Assembly (NCBI GenBank): GCA_003427395.1
Contig: BFEA01000209.1
Location: forward strand, 253,573-297,521
Length of the DNA stretch: 43,949 bases
Origin: Chara braunii
Lineage: Eukaryota; Streptophyta; Charophyceae; Charales; Characeae
Direction of reading: 5' to 3'
A program made the translations under genes and the position numbers. Each line of letters starts with the position of its first letter. The stretch's first letter is position 1. Positions 31,440 through 42,461 of the stretch are shown here, in pieces. The notes under the pieces are model-generated. The model was not told the origin of the DNA. It saw nothing but the letters and a program-made list of their open reading frames with translations, and did not search any database.

Positions 31440-32788
31440 CTTGTTCCCCCTGTACGGTTTCGGTTGTGGCGGATACCCCGAGGGACCTTGGCCACCGCAA
31501 CGCCCCACGCCCCTCTGCGACCTGAGCAGCCATAGTGTCGCCCCGCCCCACAGCGTCGGGCACAGATTTGGCCCTCTTTCGGGGCTGGATTCCGGCAGAT
31601 CCTCTCAGCATGTACTACAACTACGGAGGCAACAAGTGTCCGGGCCCGCCCCCCTCAGTCTTCACCCTTGCCTTGTCAGCACATCGCGCCGATCCTCGGA
31701 CGATCCGACCGTCCTCTCTCACCCTCTTGTCCTTAGGATCCGGCCTTACTCCGAGGCCCGATTCAAACACAGCCTCAGCCACCACTCAGCCAGAGGCTCT
31801 GGGGCAACCCCCTTCCATATCTACTCCGCTTCCCATAGCTACCCCGAAAAAATCCCACTGGGGCCGCGCTCTGCTGCACTCCAAGACCTGTGAGCGCCCA
31901 GTCAACCCAGAGATAGTCCTGAGCCCCCGCGCTCACCCCACCTTCCAACTGCTTATGGCCACAGTCCCCGGGCCAGACTCGTAGCTCTGCGGCTCGGGCT
32001 CGATGCCCATATCCTGCTGGCATCTCGGCTAGATATACGCCCAAGGGACCCATATACGCAGTAAGAGATGACTAAAAATAAATAAAAAAATAAAAAAACA
32101 AAATCAAGCGGACGTCAGCGAAACAACGCGCGGGGCCTCCCAATGCCCTTTCGGTACTACGGGGCGGGCCCGCGGTCGGACTCCCCCAGCAAAACTAAGG
32201 GGGATAGTCCCGCGGGACCCTCCACCCCTCAGCTTCTCGTTGCTCCGTTGCTCCTGCACCGCCACCCGCTGGCCTTGATCCCCATACCTCCACCATACAA
32301 ATCCGATGTCGTAACCTATGGGGCTAAGCCCAAACCTGATACCGGCAGGCGCGGCCTCCCAAATAAATTGGTACCGCGCGGTGCCCCCGGCCAAGATACC
32401 GCCCCAGCCACTCTTTCAGCCCACACTTGTACCCACGGCCCCTAAGCGTCTGCGCCGGCCTATCCCCCCGCGCCTCGGCCGTCCCGTGCGCCTACCGGCG
32501 CGCCAGTCCTACCGTCGGTCGCGCACACCGACCAAAGACCGAGCTTTCATTCCGTAACCAAGCCCGTAACGCGGTCCGGGTCGGCCGACTACCCCGGCCG
32601 CCCACTCAAACGGAAAAAAATCACACACGCACCTTGAAATTGAGCGCCCACATACTCCCTACCGGGACAAAGCAGAGCCTTCACCCGCGTGCGAACGACC
32701 CTCGTATTTACCGCACAGGTACTCAAAAATCCAGGCTAAAAGAGTCTTTCCATCACCTGCAAAAACCAGGGCGGATACCCTTGTAAGG
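31440..32788. other. G/C-rich distal part of copy B, no gene
   Basis: It is C-rich on the plus strand. The open frames on both strands have unbiased, low-complexity composition and no domain. The part around 32290-32400 matches copy C near 42260-42350. It ends at a hairpin (GATACCCTT/AAGGGTAT, 32774-32791) beside the start of copy C. Confidence 0.45.
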
Positions 32789-32909
32789 GTATTCGCGCGG
32801 ACACCGACATCTTGGGGGGCTGAGGTCCCAAGCGCGGCCCGGCATCGGTCGACTAGGACATATCCCACTCACCACGCATACACCACACTACGAACCCCAA
32901 AATAAAACC

Positions 32910-32935
32910 CACACACACACACACACACACACACA
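32910..32935. repeat. CA microsatellite
   Basis: About thirteen CA dinucleotides, the longest run among the four copies. Confidence 0.9.
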
Positions 32936-34170
32936 TCGAACAATGCGACAACACTCCTAGTCTCTTCAGTAGCCATCCCATAACTTTCAGACGCGAAAAT
33001 CGAATAGGCGACACACGCGGGACTTAGTATAAAACCGCGCGGACGCAGGGCCTACTAATATCGACTCGCAATGCAGGCGTACGCAAGCAACCATAATGAT
33101 GGCGTACTATGTAGTGCCCATAATCAAGCGGTCCCTCGTGGATCCGAGTACAACTTATGACACTCAAGTGTCAGACTCGAAGTGTCGTGAGGGTCTAATC
33201 CCTCACGATATTGCACAACTGAAGGAACAGTCGTGCAGCCGCCGCGAGACCTTCGTCCTTTGGTTTGAGCGTCTCGGTAGGCAAGGCAAATAGGCTCTGC
33301 ACAGGAGCAGATTCCTTCCCTGCGGAGTCTAAGGCTTGGGATGTCCTGGACAAGGACCTCGAATCCCGGCCCAGAATCAACGTCCGACTGTAAAAATCTT
33401 TAAAAAGCAAAGGATAAAAGGGGGTCTCCCATTTCTCTCAAACCCATAATCTGTTTAACCCTTACGCGCGGTCCCAGTAGGCCACACGAAACACTCGAGA
33501 CATATATATACACATATAGAGAGAGGGTTATTAATACAGGACGATCACTTCTCACAGTCACAATGAGACTCCTCTCAGCCATATATATACGTATGTGAGT
33601 GCAAGCAGTCAAATCCCAAGTCCGAGTCACCAAGCATACCTGCAATCACATCAAAGATTCAACCAGAAAGTTCATGCACTACACGGGGTCAACTTCAATC
33701 ATTCTCTGTACTCACACCCCTCGCTTTAGTCATGCAAGCCTCACTCTTGTGCGACTCTTCAAAGCAAAATACTCAGCACTTTTCTTTAAATGACCATTCA
33801 AATAAAGTCCGGGTGAAAGCACAACAAAACAATCCAAATCACAAGGCTGAAGCCTTTAGGTTGAGTAGCGAGAGTGAATTGCAGTTGAATCGTAAACCAA
33901 CGAGTCGGCAACCGACATGTTATCAGTGATAACAGAAGATGATCCTCGTAGGATCAAGCTGAATCTAGCCCAAGCACTGAATCAGACGGTCAAGAGGACC
34001 TGTAACACAAGATAGGTCAATCCTCAAGCTAAAATCATAAATGTATGGAGAATACAACTCCATAACACATTTTCACCCAACATCCTCATAATTGACTAAG
34101 TCTGAACCTTAGGTACATCCTGACACAATCTCCCCTATACAGAGTGGATCATCAAAATCGTCATTTGTTG

Positions 34171-34720
34171 CAATATAATCTAACTCCTATAAGCTAAGAA
34201 AAATTTTGCAGCGCTTCCCGTACGAAAAATTTCTTTTCAGAATCTATATAAGCTCAAACATGAACGTAGAAACAATCTCTAACTTTGGAAAGTCAAATTT
34301 TGTTTAACTCTCTAAATTAGTAGAAATTTGGGCAGCACTCTCTTTACAAAGGGAGACTTCCAAGATTTATACTAAGTCAGATATCAACTCAAAAAACAAC
34401 TTGAGTTCAATTTAGACAAGATTTAACTAACTCCTTAGTTTTATAGAAATTTCGGCAGCACTCCCTTTAAAAAAATGTTCTTCCAAAATTTATACAAAGT
34501 TAAGTCCATAATTCGAGAATAACTTTGACTTCTCAAAGTCCAATTTTGTCTAACTCCCTGATTTAGCAAAAATTTGGGCAACACTCCCTTTAAAAAATGA
34601 GACTTTCTAGATTTTTATTAGGTCAGATAAAAAGAAAAGACAAGTTGAACTTTGACAAATCAAAAATTGGCAGCGCTTCCCGTAGAGAAAGTAGCTTGCC
34701 AAGATTTATACAAAGTCAAG
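34171..34720. repeat. Tandem array of about 120-bp units in copy C
   Basis: The units are the same as those at 27557-28160, with starts near 34178, 34303, 34423, 34549 and a partial last unit near 34660 that lost its first part. Confidence 0.7.
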
Positions 34721-35004
34721 TACAAAAAAAATAATCCCAGAAAATGCAATAATTGACCTAAGTAAAAAAGGTTATCACAGAAAATGCAGGAATTGAAACT
34801 AACTTCTATCGCTCTAGCACATGGCGAGCAACTAAGGCAACTACCTATCCAACTGAAACTTAGAAAACGTAGCGATCTCACTCAACCACATGCGAGTCAA
34901 ACCACAAAGTACTCTCACTAACCCAAACTCATCTGGGCAAACAATAGTTCATGATCTTTCTGTAATTTAACCCTTTATACCCAACTTACATAAGGCATAA
35001 AGTC

Positions 35005-35895
35005 AGGTCACCCAAACTTATGGAATGTGCCTAACTTAGCCAAAGAGTATACACAAAACAGAGGGCACAACTACTTCTCTCTTCTTCGGGCATATGACTA
35101 GGTCATTCTAGTCGCATTGAACTGTTTAAAATATCCAAATTATATATACCTCTCTGAACTTAATCTTCAAGGTGGGCCTAAGACCGAGTCATTCATCTTA
35201 GAAACAATGCTTAGTCGGCCCAAGTTACCATCAATTATATTCTTAGTTATGCTCGCTTCAGGTTGTGATAGGCTATAGTCTGACCACCTAAACTTATAGA
35301 ACAGTCTGGTTAACTCGTTCATAAGTAAAATAATAATAGAGTATAGCCAAATTATAACATTTGGGTTCCACCATGTGCGAGGCTTTGAGTCGGACAACCT
35401 GAACTTACAGAACAGTCTGACTCTCTGCCTGATTCGTTCCTCTCTGATCCAAACTATGCGTGGCATTGGGCTAGACCACTTGAACTTACAGAATGGTCTG
35501 CCCTTTGTCAAGTTCATTTCTTCATAATAAAACAGGAAGAGGCTGAGCCACCTAAACTTATAGAACGCCTCAGACCTCCTCGTTCAGAACCAAATAAGCA
35601 GAGGAAACCCAAAAATGAACAAGGCAACCAAGGCACCTGAACTTACAGAACGCACTTAGTCCCTGAAAAGTCATTCACAGTTAGCCCTCTCAAGTCAGAG
35701 CAGTCAGGCCACCTAAACTTATAGAACAGCCTGACCCTCCATGCAAAACCACAGCACCGGGTCTCTCCAAACTTATGGGAACTTCCCAGCCTCCAGACCA
35801 ATCAGACCCCCTAAACTTATAGAAGGTCTGACGCTCCAATCAAAACCAAAATAAACAAAGCACGGGGTCTCCCCAAACTTATAGGGACTTCCCAG
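35005..35895. repeat. Hairpin array with conserved loop, copy C
   Basis: This is the counterpart of 28421-29357. Loop forms include ACCTAAACTTATAGAA and ACCTGAACTTACAGAA. Arms remain complementary although their sequence differs from B, for example GAGTCGGAC with AGTCTGACTC (35387-35395 and 35414-35423) and AGACCA with TGGTCT (35473-35478 and 35494-35499). Confidence 0.7.
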
Positions 35896-37093
35896 CCTTA
35901 ATGACCCAGTCAACCCTTATGCAGTTCAGCCCTCCATCCTGCCTTTCCAAAAATTAATGCGATTTCTTTTAACAGTCTAATTTTATTCAATCAACAAAGT
36001 TGAAACTGAACTTGAGCAGGCATTCTTTTACTTAGTCTGATTCAGTGTCCTGAAAGTCAAACAAAAGTCAAAGTAAGGTTGCACACCATATACTCAGTCA
36101 GAGATGCAATGAGAAATACAGGTAGGGGCTATAGTCTGGGTGTATAGAGGGAAAGAGCAATGGTTACCTTTCAATTCCCTGCCTCCAGAACTCCTCTTGA
36201 GTTCCGGTAGAGCTCCCGCAATCGGTGGGCTGACTCCCCACAGAGTCTTGCTGCAGTCCTACGGGTTGCAATCCCGCCTGGCGCCTTCGTCTCGTAACCA
36301 GGATTAGACTGAGAGTTAGAAGGACAGAAAGAGGTAGTTTTTAGACTCTTAGATACAAGAGGGGTGCACTCAGACTCGCATGAGAGGGCCTGGATACCTT
36401 GAGTCGCCTAAGGGCCCCGCAATGGCAGCCAAACAAAACACAGCAGCTTGGTCTGACCGGAAGTCACCGCTGAAGCCAACTCTCTAACGATCTCCCAAAC
36501 TGCAGCAATGACCCCCTCCACAACTACTCTTCCAGGCTGCAGCAGCAGCCCTCCCTCACAACCCAACCACAAACAGCTCCACGCAATCCTTACTTCCTAA
36601 AATGAGATTGCAACCACTCGGTCCCAAAACAACCGTGCTCAAAGTGGCACAACAATCTGCAGCAGGCTCAGCAGCTACCGTAGGAGAGAGCGCAGTTGAT
36701 AGCCTCCATAGTAGTAGTCGTTCGTCCCCTAGTCGTGGCTGGTCCTTGACGACTGACACAGCCCACAACCAGATTGACTTCGTATTACCCTCAACAGCTA
36801 GCGCGCGCAGGCCAGCCTTGCCTCACTACTCATCAGGCGTAGAAACTGAGCTTTCACTCTTCCGCTAACAGGGGAAAAAACACACTGTTGCCCAGCCCTT
36901 CGCACAGAGAGCCTAAGAGTGGCAACGACCGCCGATACGAGGAGCAAAGTCGGATGAACCTTCACCTGGAGCACAAACAAGTACACTGTCTCGGTTGCCT
37001 CGTTTTCTGCCAGGTAGACCCCTCTGTTCCTTCAACAACGTCACATGCAGTATCTTCTCCGTCGTCGTTTGCAAGAGCACGATCATATTTAAG

Positions 37094-37137
37094 GTGACCA
37101 GCGCAATGGCTAACGGGTAACCCCCCCCCCCCGTCGT
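37094..37137. repeat. Direct repeat with poly-C, left copy
   Basis: GTGACCAGCGCAATGGCTAAC, then GGGTAA and about 14 C. The same sequence with one change is at 40279-40318. It is a unit of the copy-C tandem repeat, and the two now bracket about 3.1 kb of foreign repeats. Confidence 0.75.
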
Positions 37138-37153
37138 CTGCGGCCAGATGCTT

Positions 37154-37195
37154 ATAAGAAATAGCGATTTTTATAGTAGTGTAGAAGAGGAGGGT
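37154..37195. repeat. 42-bp direct repeat, left copy
   Basis: ATAAGAAATAGCGATTTTTA and the following AGAAGAGGAGGG recur at 39379-39420 with one change. The two copies bracket 2.2 kb that includes the palindromes. Confidence 0.75.
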
Positions 37196-37219
37196 AGAAA
37201 AGGCACGCAAGTGGCATTC

Positions 37220-37440
37220 AGGAGGTCTTGGGCTCAATCTCCTATGGCCTCATGTACCTTCCTGGGCAAGCTTGGCGCCCGCCACCTAGAGATATGCCGT
37301 TGGTCCCCCCGAGTGGCATTGAGCAGAGACTGCTGATGCTCATAGGGGGAGGGGACCGGAGGGGAGGCACAGTGACTGGCCCATCGAAGAAGCTCGGTCT
37401 TGATGCTACCGGCTGAGCCCTGGCCGGTATCGTCCACCTG
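37220..37440 (+). repeat. Short interspersed repeat, copy 1
   Basis: It shares GCCTCATGTACCTTCC, GCCACCTAGAGATA, CAGAGACTGCTGATG, GGACCGGAGGGGAGGC and CCTGGCCGGT with copy 2 (37650-37870). A more diverged copy 3 is at about 41825-41980. A GGCTCAATCTCC at the left resembles a pol III box B. An A-run (37627-37644) ends the downstream part, as in SINEs. No box A was convincing. Confidence 0.55.
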
Positions 37441-37649
37441 CTGTAGCAGGTATCGCACGTGTTGGTGGGTGCAGCTCCCGCATGTTCCCTCATTGGAGGC
37501 TTGAGCATGGATGTGGCTGCTACGAGGTTTCTCGTAATACTAAATGACAATAAAAAAGGTCTGACAGGCCGTCCTGTCCAGATTTGACAGGTACTTGAAT
37601 TCGTTGGGCTCAAAGAATTAGCCTTTAAAAAAAAAAAAAAAAAAGGAGG

Positions 37650-37870
37650 TCGTGTTCAATCCCCATTAGCCTCATGTACCTTCCTTGGCATGCTTGGCAC
37701 CCGCCACCTAGAGATAGACCACTGGATCCCCTGATCGGCATTCAGCAGAGACTGCTGATGTTCGTAAGGGAGCGGACCGGAGGGGAGGCGCAAGAATTGG
37801 TCCCTTGGCATGGTCCCTAATGCCACTGGTTGTCCCCTGGCCGGTGTTGCCCACCTTAGGGTCAGGCGCA
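37650..37870 (+). repeat. Short interspersed repeat, copy 2
   Basis: It follows the A-run directly with GGAGGTCGTGTTCAATCCCC, again with a box-B-like TTCAATCC, and then the same blocks as copy 1. Head-to-tail placement after a poly-A tail suggests insertion of one copy into the tail of another. Confidence 0.55.
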
Positions 37871-38180
37871 AACCCCCACATGTTCCCTCGTTTGAGGCAT
37901 TGTGAACACGGGCTGACTGCTACGGGGTTCCCTGTAATGCTCTTAGTAGGAGTAGTGGTAGGTAGGTAGTGTAAGGTGGAATTCTTTTCGTTTTTTTAAT
38001 CACCACTACTTGGCCTATACATCAGCCATGAGCACTTGACGTTAAACCGCTAGTACACGCCCCCAGCCTTATAGAAAGTTTTTGTTGGCAGCAAAACTTG
38101 AAGGGGTCGTGCGGCCAGGGGCGCCGTTGAAAAAAAGAATCAGCGGCCTACGAAGTGGTGCAGATGTCATGTTGACACCC

Positions 38181-38253
38181 GCGGGCCGATGTGTGGTGTA
38201 CTGGTGCTTTGATGTGCCGCATTCAAGCACCAGTACACCACACATCGGCCCGC
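38181..38253. repeat. Perfect palindrome, 29-bp arms
   Basis: The arms 38181-38209 and 38225-38253 are exact inverted complements with a 15-base loop. They start GCGGGCCGATGTGTGG and end CATCGGCCCGC. A T-run follows immediately. The perfect arms imply a recent origin or selection for folding. Confidence 0.85.
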
Positions 38254-38974
38254 CTTTTTTTATTTTTTTCTACGGCGCCCCACGCCGCACAACCCGTCCG
38301 AGTTTTGCTTGTGGCGACAAAAACTTCCAGCAAGGTTGGGGCCATGTACTTGCGGTTTAACCGGGCTTCGAGGGTACCGGACCACAATGGCTGGCGGCAC
38401 CAGCCAGAAGAAAAAAAAAAAAAAGTCGTACTGGCGATTCGCCAAAGTTTAGCACATAGGGCATTTTACAGCCCGACATCAATAGTTCGGTGAAGTACTG
38501 GTGGTTTAACAACTATGCTCTATCCTTCTCACAAATTCTTTCAAATTCACCTTTCATAACCTACCTACTACAACCCGTAAGGCTATCCAGGGGACCCCTG
38601 CGAGCATAGCTAACTAAATCTCTTGGTGAAGAGGGGGATTGCATGTTGCCATAGCCCTAGTGGTTTACGGTGCAAGGTTGGGGACAGTGGCCCGGGTCCA
38701 GCGAGCAAAACGTCGGCATGGGACCGACTACCACAACATCGAGCCCCCTGCCAATGCAGGTAAGACACAATTTGAAAAATGTCTTAACAATCTTCTAGTC
38801 AATTCCTCCAATGTTTTGAGTGACTTGAGCAACATTAATGCCAACTAACAATGTTGGACAACAGTTGCTCATGCAATGCACTGTTGCTTTTGGCAGAAAC
38901 GTTTCCGGAAATGTTGCTTCAACGAAGGAAACGTTGCTTGGACCTGAAAAGCAACACATGTTTTTTTTTCTGTT

Positions 38975-38992
38975 GAGAGAGAGAGAGAGAGA
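38975..38992. repeat. GA microsatellite
   Basis: About nine GA dinucleotides, preceded by a T-run. Confidence 0.85.
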
Positions 38993-39245
38993 CTCGTAGA
39001 GCACCGCCGAGCACACGCGCACCGACCACGGAGCACAAAGGTGCACGCAGAGAAAGGCGGACGAAAGTGTCGTGGGCGGCAACAACATTGCGCGCGTACG
39101 TACGGAGGGGGGGGACGGCAACCAAAAAACGGACGCGCGGGCGATTCGGCGCTTCGGGTACCAAACGGCACCTTTTTTTGGGGGGGGGCACGATTACGGG
39201 CAGACGGGCGGGCGAAGGGATGGGACACGATTCGAGGGGTGGGCA

Positions 39246-39378
39246 GGCCTGCGATCTGGGCCGTCGCCGGTAACCCGCCGCGGACGGCCCAGATCGCAGG
39301 CCGATCATAAAACTTTCTGATCGGCCTGCGATCTGGGCCGTCCGCGGCGCATTACCGGCCTGCGATTCAGGCCGTGCC
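39246..39378. repeat. Palindrome cluster built from one 20-mer
   Basis: GGCCTGCGATCTGGGCCGTC (39247) recurs inverted at about 39283 and forward at 39323, with a shorter variant near 39357. The middle pair forms perfect 32-bp arms (39276-39307 and 39318-39349) with a 10-base loop TAAAACTTTC. Flanks differ, so the unit itself has been copied in alternating orientation. Confidence 0.85.
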
Positions 39379-39420
39379 ATAAGAAATAGCGATTTTTATA
39401 GCAGTGTAGAAGAGGAGGGG
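39379..39420. repeat. 42-bp direct repeat, right copy
   Basis: Matches 37154-37195 with one difference. Confidence 0.75.
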
Positions 39421-40278
39421 CAGAGCAAGAGGAGAATGCAAGCACCGACTGACCTTGGCGCGTCACGGTGCAATTGCGACGAAGGGATAGGGCGTAGCGC
39501 GAAGTGCAGCGCAGGCGGGGGACATCGGGCAATGGCAGGTCGTTGTGCCTCCCTGACTACCCCTCCCCCTACTAACATCAGCCTAGGTGGGGAACGGCCT
39601 GATAACCTCGGGAAAGGCGGCAGGTTGGAGCCAGTGACACTGGACTAGCCCATGGACACGGACAATCCGAGTCTCCTTCCACCTCCCCATTGTCTGCGTA
39701 TGAGTTTTACCCCCCCCCTCGCAATCGAGTCAGAGAGTGCCCTGGTTGGAGCCGCCCGCTGTCATTTCCATTTCGAAGAGGGATCTATTGTCGGGAAGGC
39801 GGTTAGGATCCCCTTCTTGAGACAATATAAAAGCAACACAGATTACAACATAAAACCCCTTCTTGAGGCGGTTAGGGAAAACATGTATCGCGACAACTCG
39901 ACACAACTTGGTGCGCAGGAAAATAATGTATCACAAGTTCGCTAGTACGGGTCATTTGCAACGACAAGCCCCATTCTGTAATGGCTCAAAGGCCCGCACT
40001 ACCGAACTCCCACAGTGACTAGCATGTTGTTGGACGACAGTAAAGCGCGCGCTGGATAAATGTTGAAAACAAGTTGAAATTATGATGGAGATGTTGACAA
40101 CTAGTTGGCACCATTGTTGAACATATGTAAAGTGTCGATACAAACAGTTGACGGGAACCCTTCTCCATACTCAAATGTTAATTTCAACATTCTAGAAGTT
40201 GAAAAACGGAAGGAATTTTTGCACATTTTTTATGTTGTTGAGTATTCCGCCGAACTGCAGCCAGATGCTTCTCCTTCA
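39421..40278. other. No recognisable gene
   Basis: Mixed sequence with short frames only. There are several TGTTG/CAACA motifs near 40025-40150, similar to those near 38850-38960, possibly the two ends of one decayed element. No exact terminal repeat was found. Confidence 0.35.
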
Positions 40279-40320
40279 GTGACCAGCGCAATGGCTAACA
40301 GGTAACCCCCCCCCCCCTCG
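40279..40320. repeat. Direct repeat with poly-C, right copy
   Basis: GTGACCAGCGCAATGGCTAAC, then AGGTAA and about 13 C, equivalent to 37094-37137. Confidence 0.75.
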
Positions 40321-41824
40321 TCCGCGGCTACCTTACGCAAGCATGAGCAGAATCGAAAGGATTTTCTACACGAAGTCACCCAGGTACGCGCCCCTTACCT
40401 TCGATCCCTCTTAATTCCTTGTGTTCACCTGACTCTGCTCCCCGCCGATCCTCCGCTCTTTCTGAAACTCGAGGCACTGGGTCGGGCGGAAGATACACGG
40501 CTACCAACCCTGCGCCCTCACTCGGCCTTCCGCCTGTTGCTGCAACTTGGTCAAGTGCGAACGAACCTTGCGTTAGAACACGGAAGGAAACGTTGTCGTC
40601 CACCTTAGTGCTCCGTGTTCAACCCGTTGCCCAACGGGCAAGCTTCTGGTCCCACGACCAGTCTCACGCTTCCCCCGCCGACAGGCTGAGCACAATCGAA
40701 TGCATCTTCCACTAGAACGCGGAAACATGCATCCGCTCCTACTTACCTTAACACAACGCACTACCTTACTAACGCCATTCTACAACTAACCGCTAATCTT
40801 ATTTTCTACCACCACTATCAGAATCGTCCAGCTTCAGAACCCCCCACTTCGCTTCTTTCCCCGCCTAAAACCGTAAAGTCTCGAGCCCGGTTCCTGCCCC
40901 CCTACTTCGTCGCGTTCACTCTCACCATCACTCTCGCGCGCCTCGTTCTCATGCACCGACTAAATAACCCACCTACTCCCGAAACGAACTCCGCCATCCA
41001 ACTCGCCCTGCCTAAAACCCTTTGTCTACCTTCTTTCCTCACTCGAATTCATCAAGAATCGAGTGAGCTCTCAATTCTCTACTCCCGTCACTCCCTCTCC
41101 CACCATATCCCTGCGCACTGCCTTTCCTTACTAACTTCTCGTTTACTAATCCTCCACTAATTCCAATTTCATATTCATGCTCGCCCACTCCAAATACCCA
41201 TATCTAACATCTACTCTCGCCCGATTTCATTGAGAAACGGGCGAGTTATGTTCCTTTCACCCCGCCTTAGCCGTTCCTTTCATTCTCACGAATGAACCCG
41301 GCACAAGACTGCGCCCTGATTCATCCCATTTTCTTGCCTTTATTTACTGTCTTTGCCTCGCCGTGTCTCTGGCCACCTTGCTCCGCGTCTGTGCCCAGCC
41401 ACCCGCTAGACTGCGTTGCAACGCAGCCACAACTACGGGCGATCGACGCAAATAGTGAGACGACGACACTGAAAGCCGGAATCCGCCATGGAGTGAGTAT
41501 CCACCTACCTCCCAATCGGCACGTCGGTCAGAGCCAGGTACGGAGGCGCACAGTCCACTTTTTGTGCTGTTCGAGCCAGCCCTGTTCGTCACGACGCCCG
41601 GCACAGCCCCTCTGCCTTTAACGTTCATCCTACAAACGCTCCGCAGTTGTCCCTGTGGCCTCGCTGCCTCAGTGCTCGTCACCTGCTTGCGCAAATTGCT
41701 CTGTCGGCACTGAACTCCGCCCGTTCAGTTTGCCACTGCCTCTCTCAAACCGATCGAGCCCGACAGTCGCCCCTTTGCCTGCGGTTAGACAGCATCCCGT
41801 GGGCAAACTTAGTGCCCGCTGCCC

Positions 41825-41980
41825 AGGATACATGTCATTGGCCCCCTCCCTGAGTGGTACTGAGCCGAGACCACTGGTACTCATAGGGGGAGGGAACCAA
41901 AGTGAAGGAACAGTGACCGGCCCATTAAAAAGCTCGGCCCTAATACCGTCGGCTGACCTTTGGCCGGACACACCCCCGCG
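41825..41980 (+). repeat. Short interspersed repeat, copy 3 (diverged)
   Basis: It shares CTCATAGGGGGAGGGAACC, an ACAGTGACCGGCCCAT block, AAGCTCGG and TGGCCGG with copy 1 in the same order. It lies in the distal part of copy C and not within the 3.1-kb insertion, so this block may belong to the LTR-like repeat itself. Confidence 0.5.
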
Positions 41981-42461
41981 CGACCTCATCGGACCCGAAA
42001 CGTAAGTCGTGCACGCCGTGGTGCCCATTAAATCCGATGTTGGTCCGGGTCAATGGCACGCCGGGGCATAAAAGAAACAAACAAAGTTACGGCGCTAAAA
42101 AGAATTATCTGGGAAACGCCACCATCAATCGAACGTCGAGGATGGCAAAACCAAGAAGGATATGCTTTGCTAGGCCCTTGACACCTCGGTCCCTTCGCGC
42201 TGCCCTGATATTCCCATGTTGCCGCTGCTCGATCTCGATCCTTGAACCCCTCGCGCGGAAGTCGGACGCCGTAACCAAGTAATACTAGGCCCCAAATCTC
42301 GGTCTGGCTCTGGCGGACGCCTGAATAAACGGGCACTGCGCGATGCGCCAAGCTACTAAAGTGCCCTTAAAAGTCACATTGTTGCCGATGCCGTCCTCCG
42401 CACGTACGTACAGGTCACAGGCAAGCACATCAATCAGCGATACATAATATTTTGAGTCTAC

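Larger units (their letters stand above)
26010..32788 (-). repeat. LTR-like repeat, copy B (presumed 5' LTR; far end uncertain)
   Basis: It begins TGTCGAGTGCATCGGTCCGG, exactly where it starts to match copy A. Similarity to A runs to about 27790 and similarity to C extends much further: 120-bp tandem repeats, hairpin array, the block near 29560-29900 (matching 36120-36440), the block near 30600-31300 (matching 40690-41290), and the block near 32290-32400 (matching 42260-42350). If all of this is LTR it would exceed 6 kb, unusually long; parts may instead be older insertions shared by B and C. A TATAAAACCGC sequence near 26597 reads on the plus strand. No CA terminus with a target duplication was found. 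Confidence 0.6.
32789..42400 (-). repeat. LTR-like repeat, copy C (5'-truncated, interrupted)
   Basis: Similarity to copies A and B starts near ACCGACATCTTGGGG (about 32801), so about 370 bases of the terminus are missing. It then follows B through the tandem array, hairpin array and distal blocks, is interrupted at about 37138-40278, and resumes to about 42350. It is more diverged from B than A is, so it is an older copy. Confidence 0.6.
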
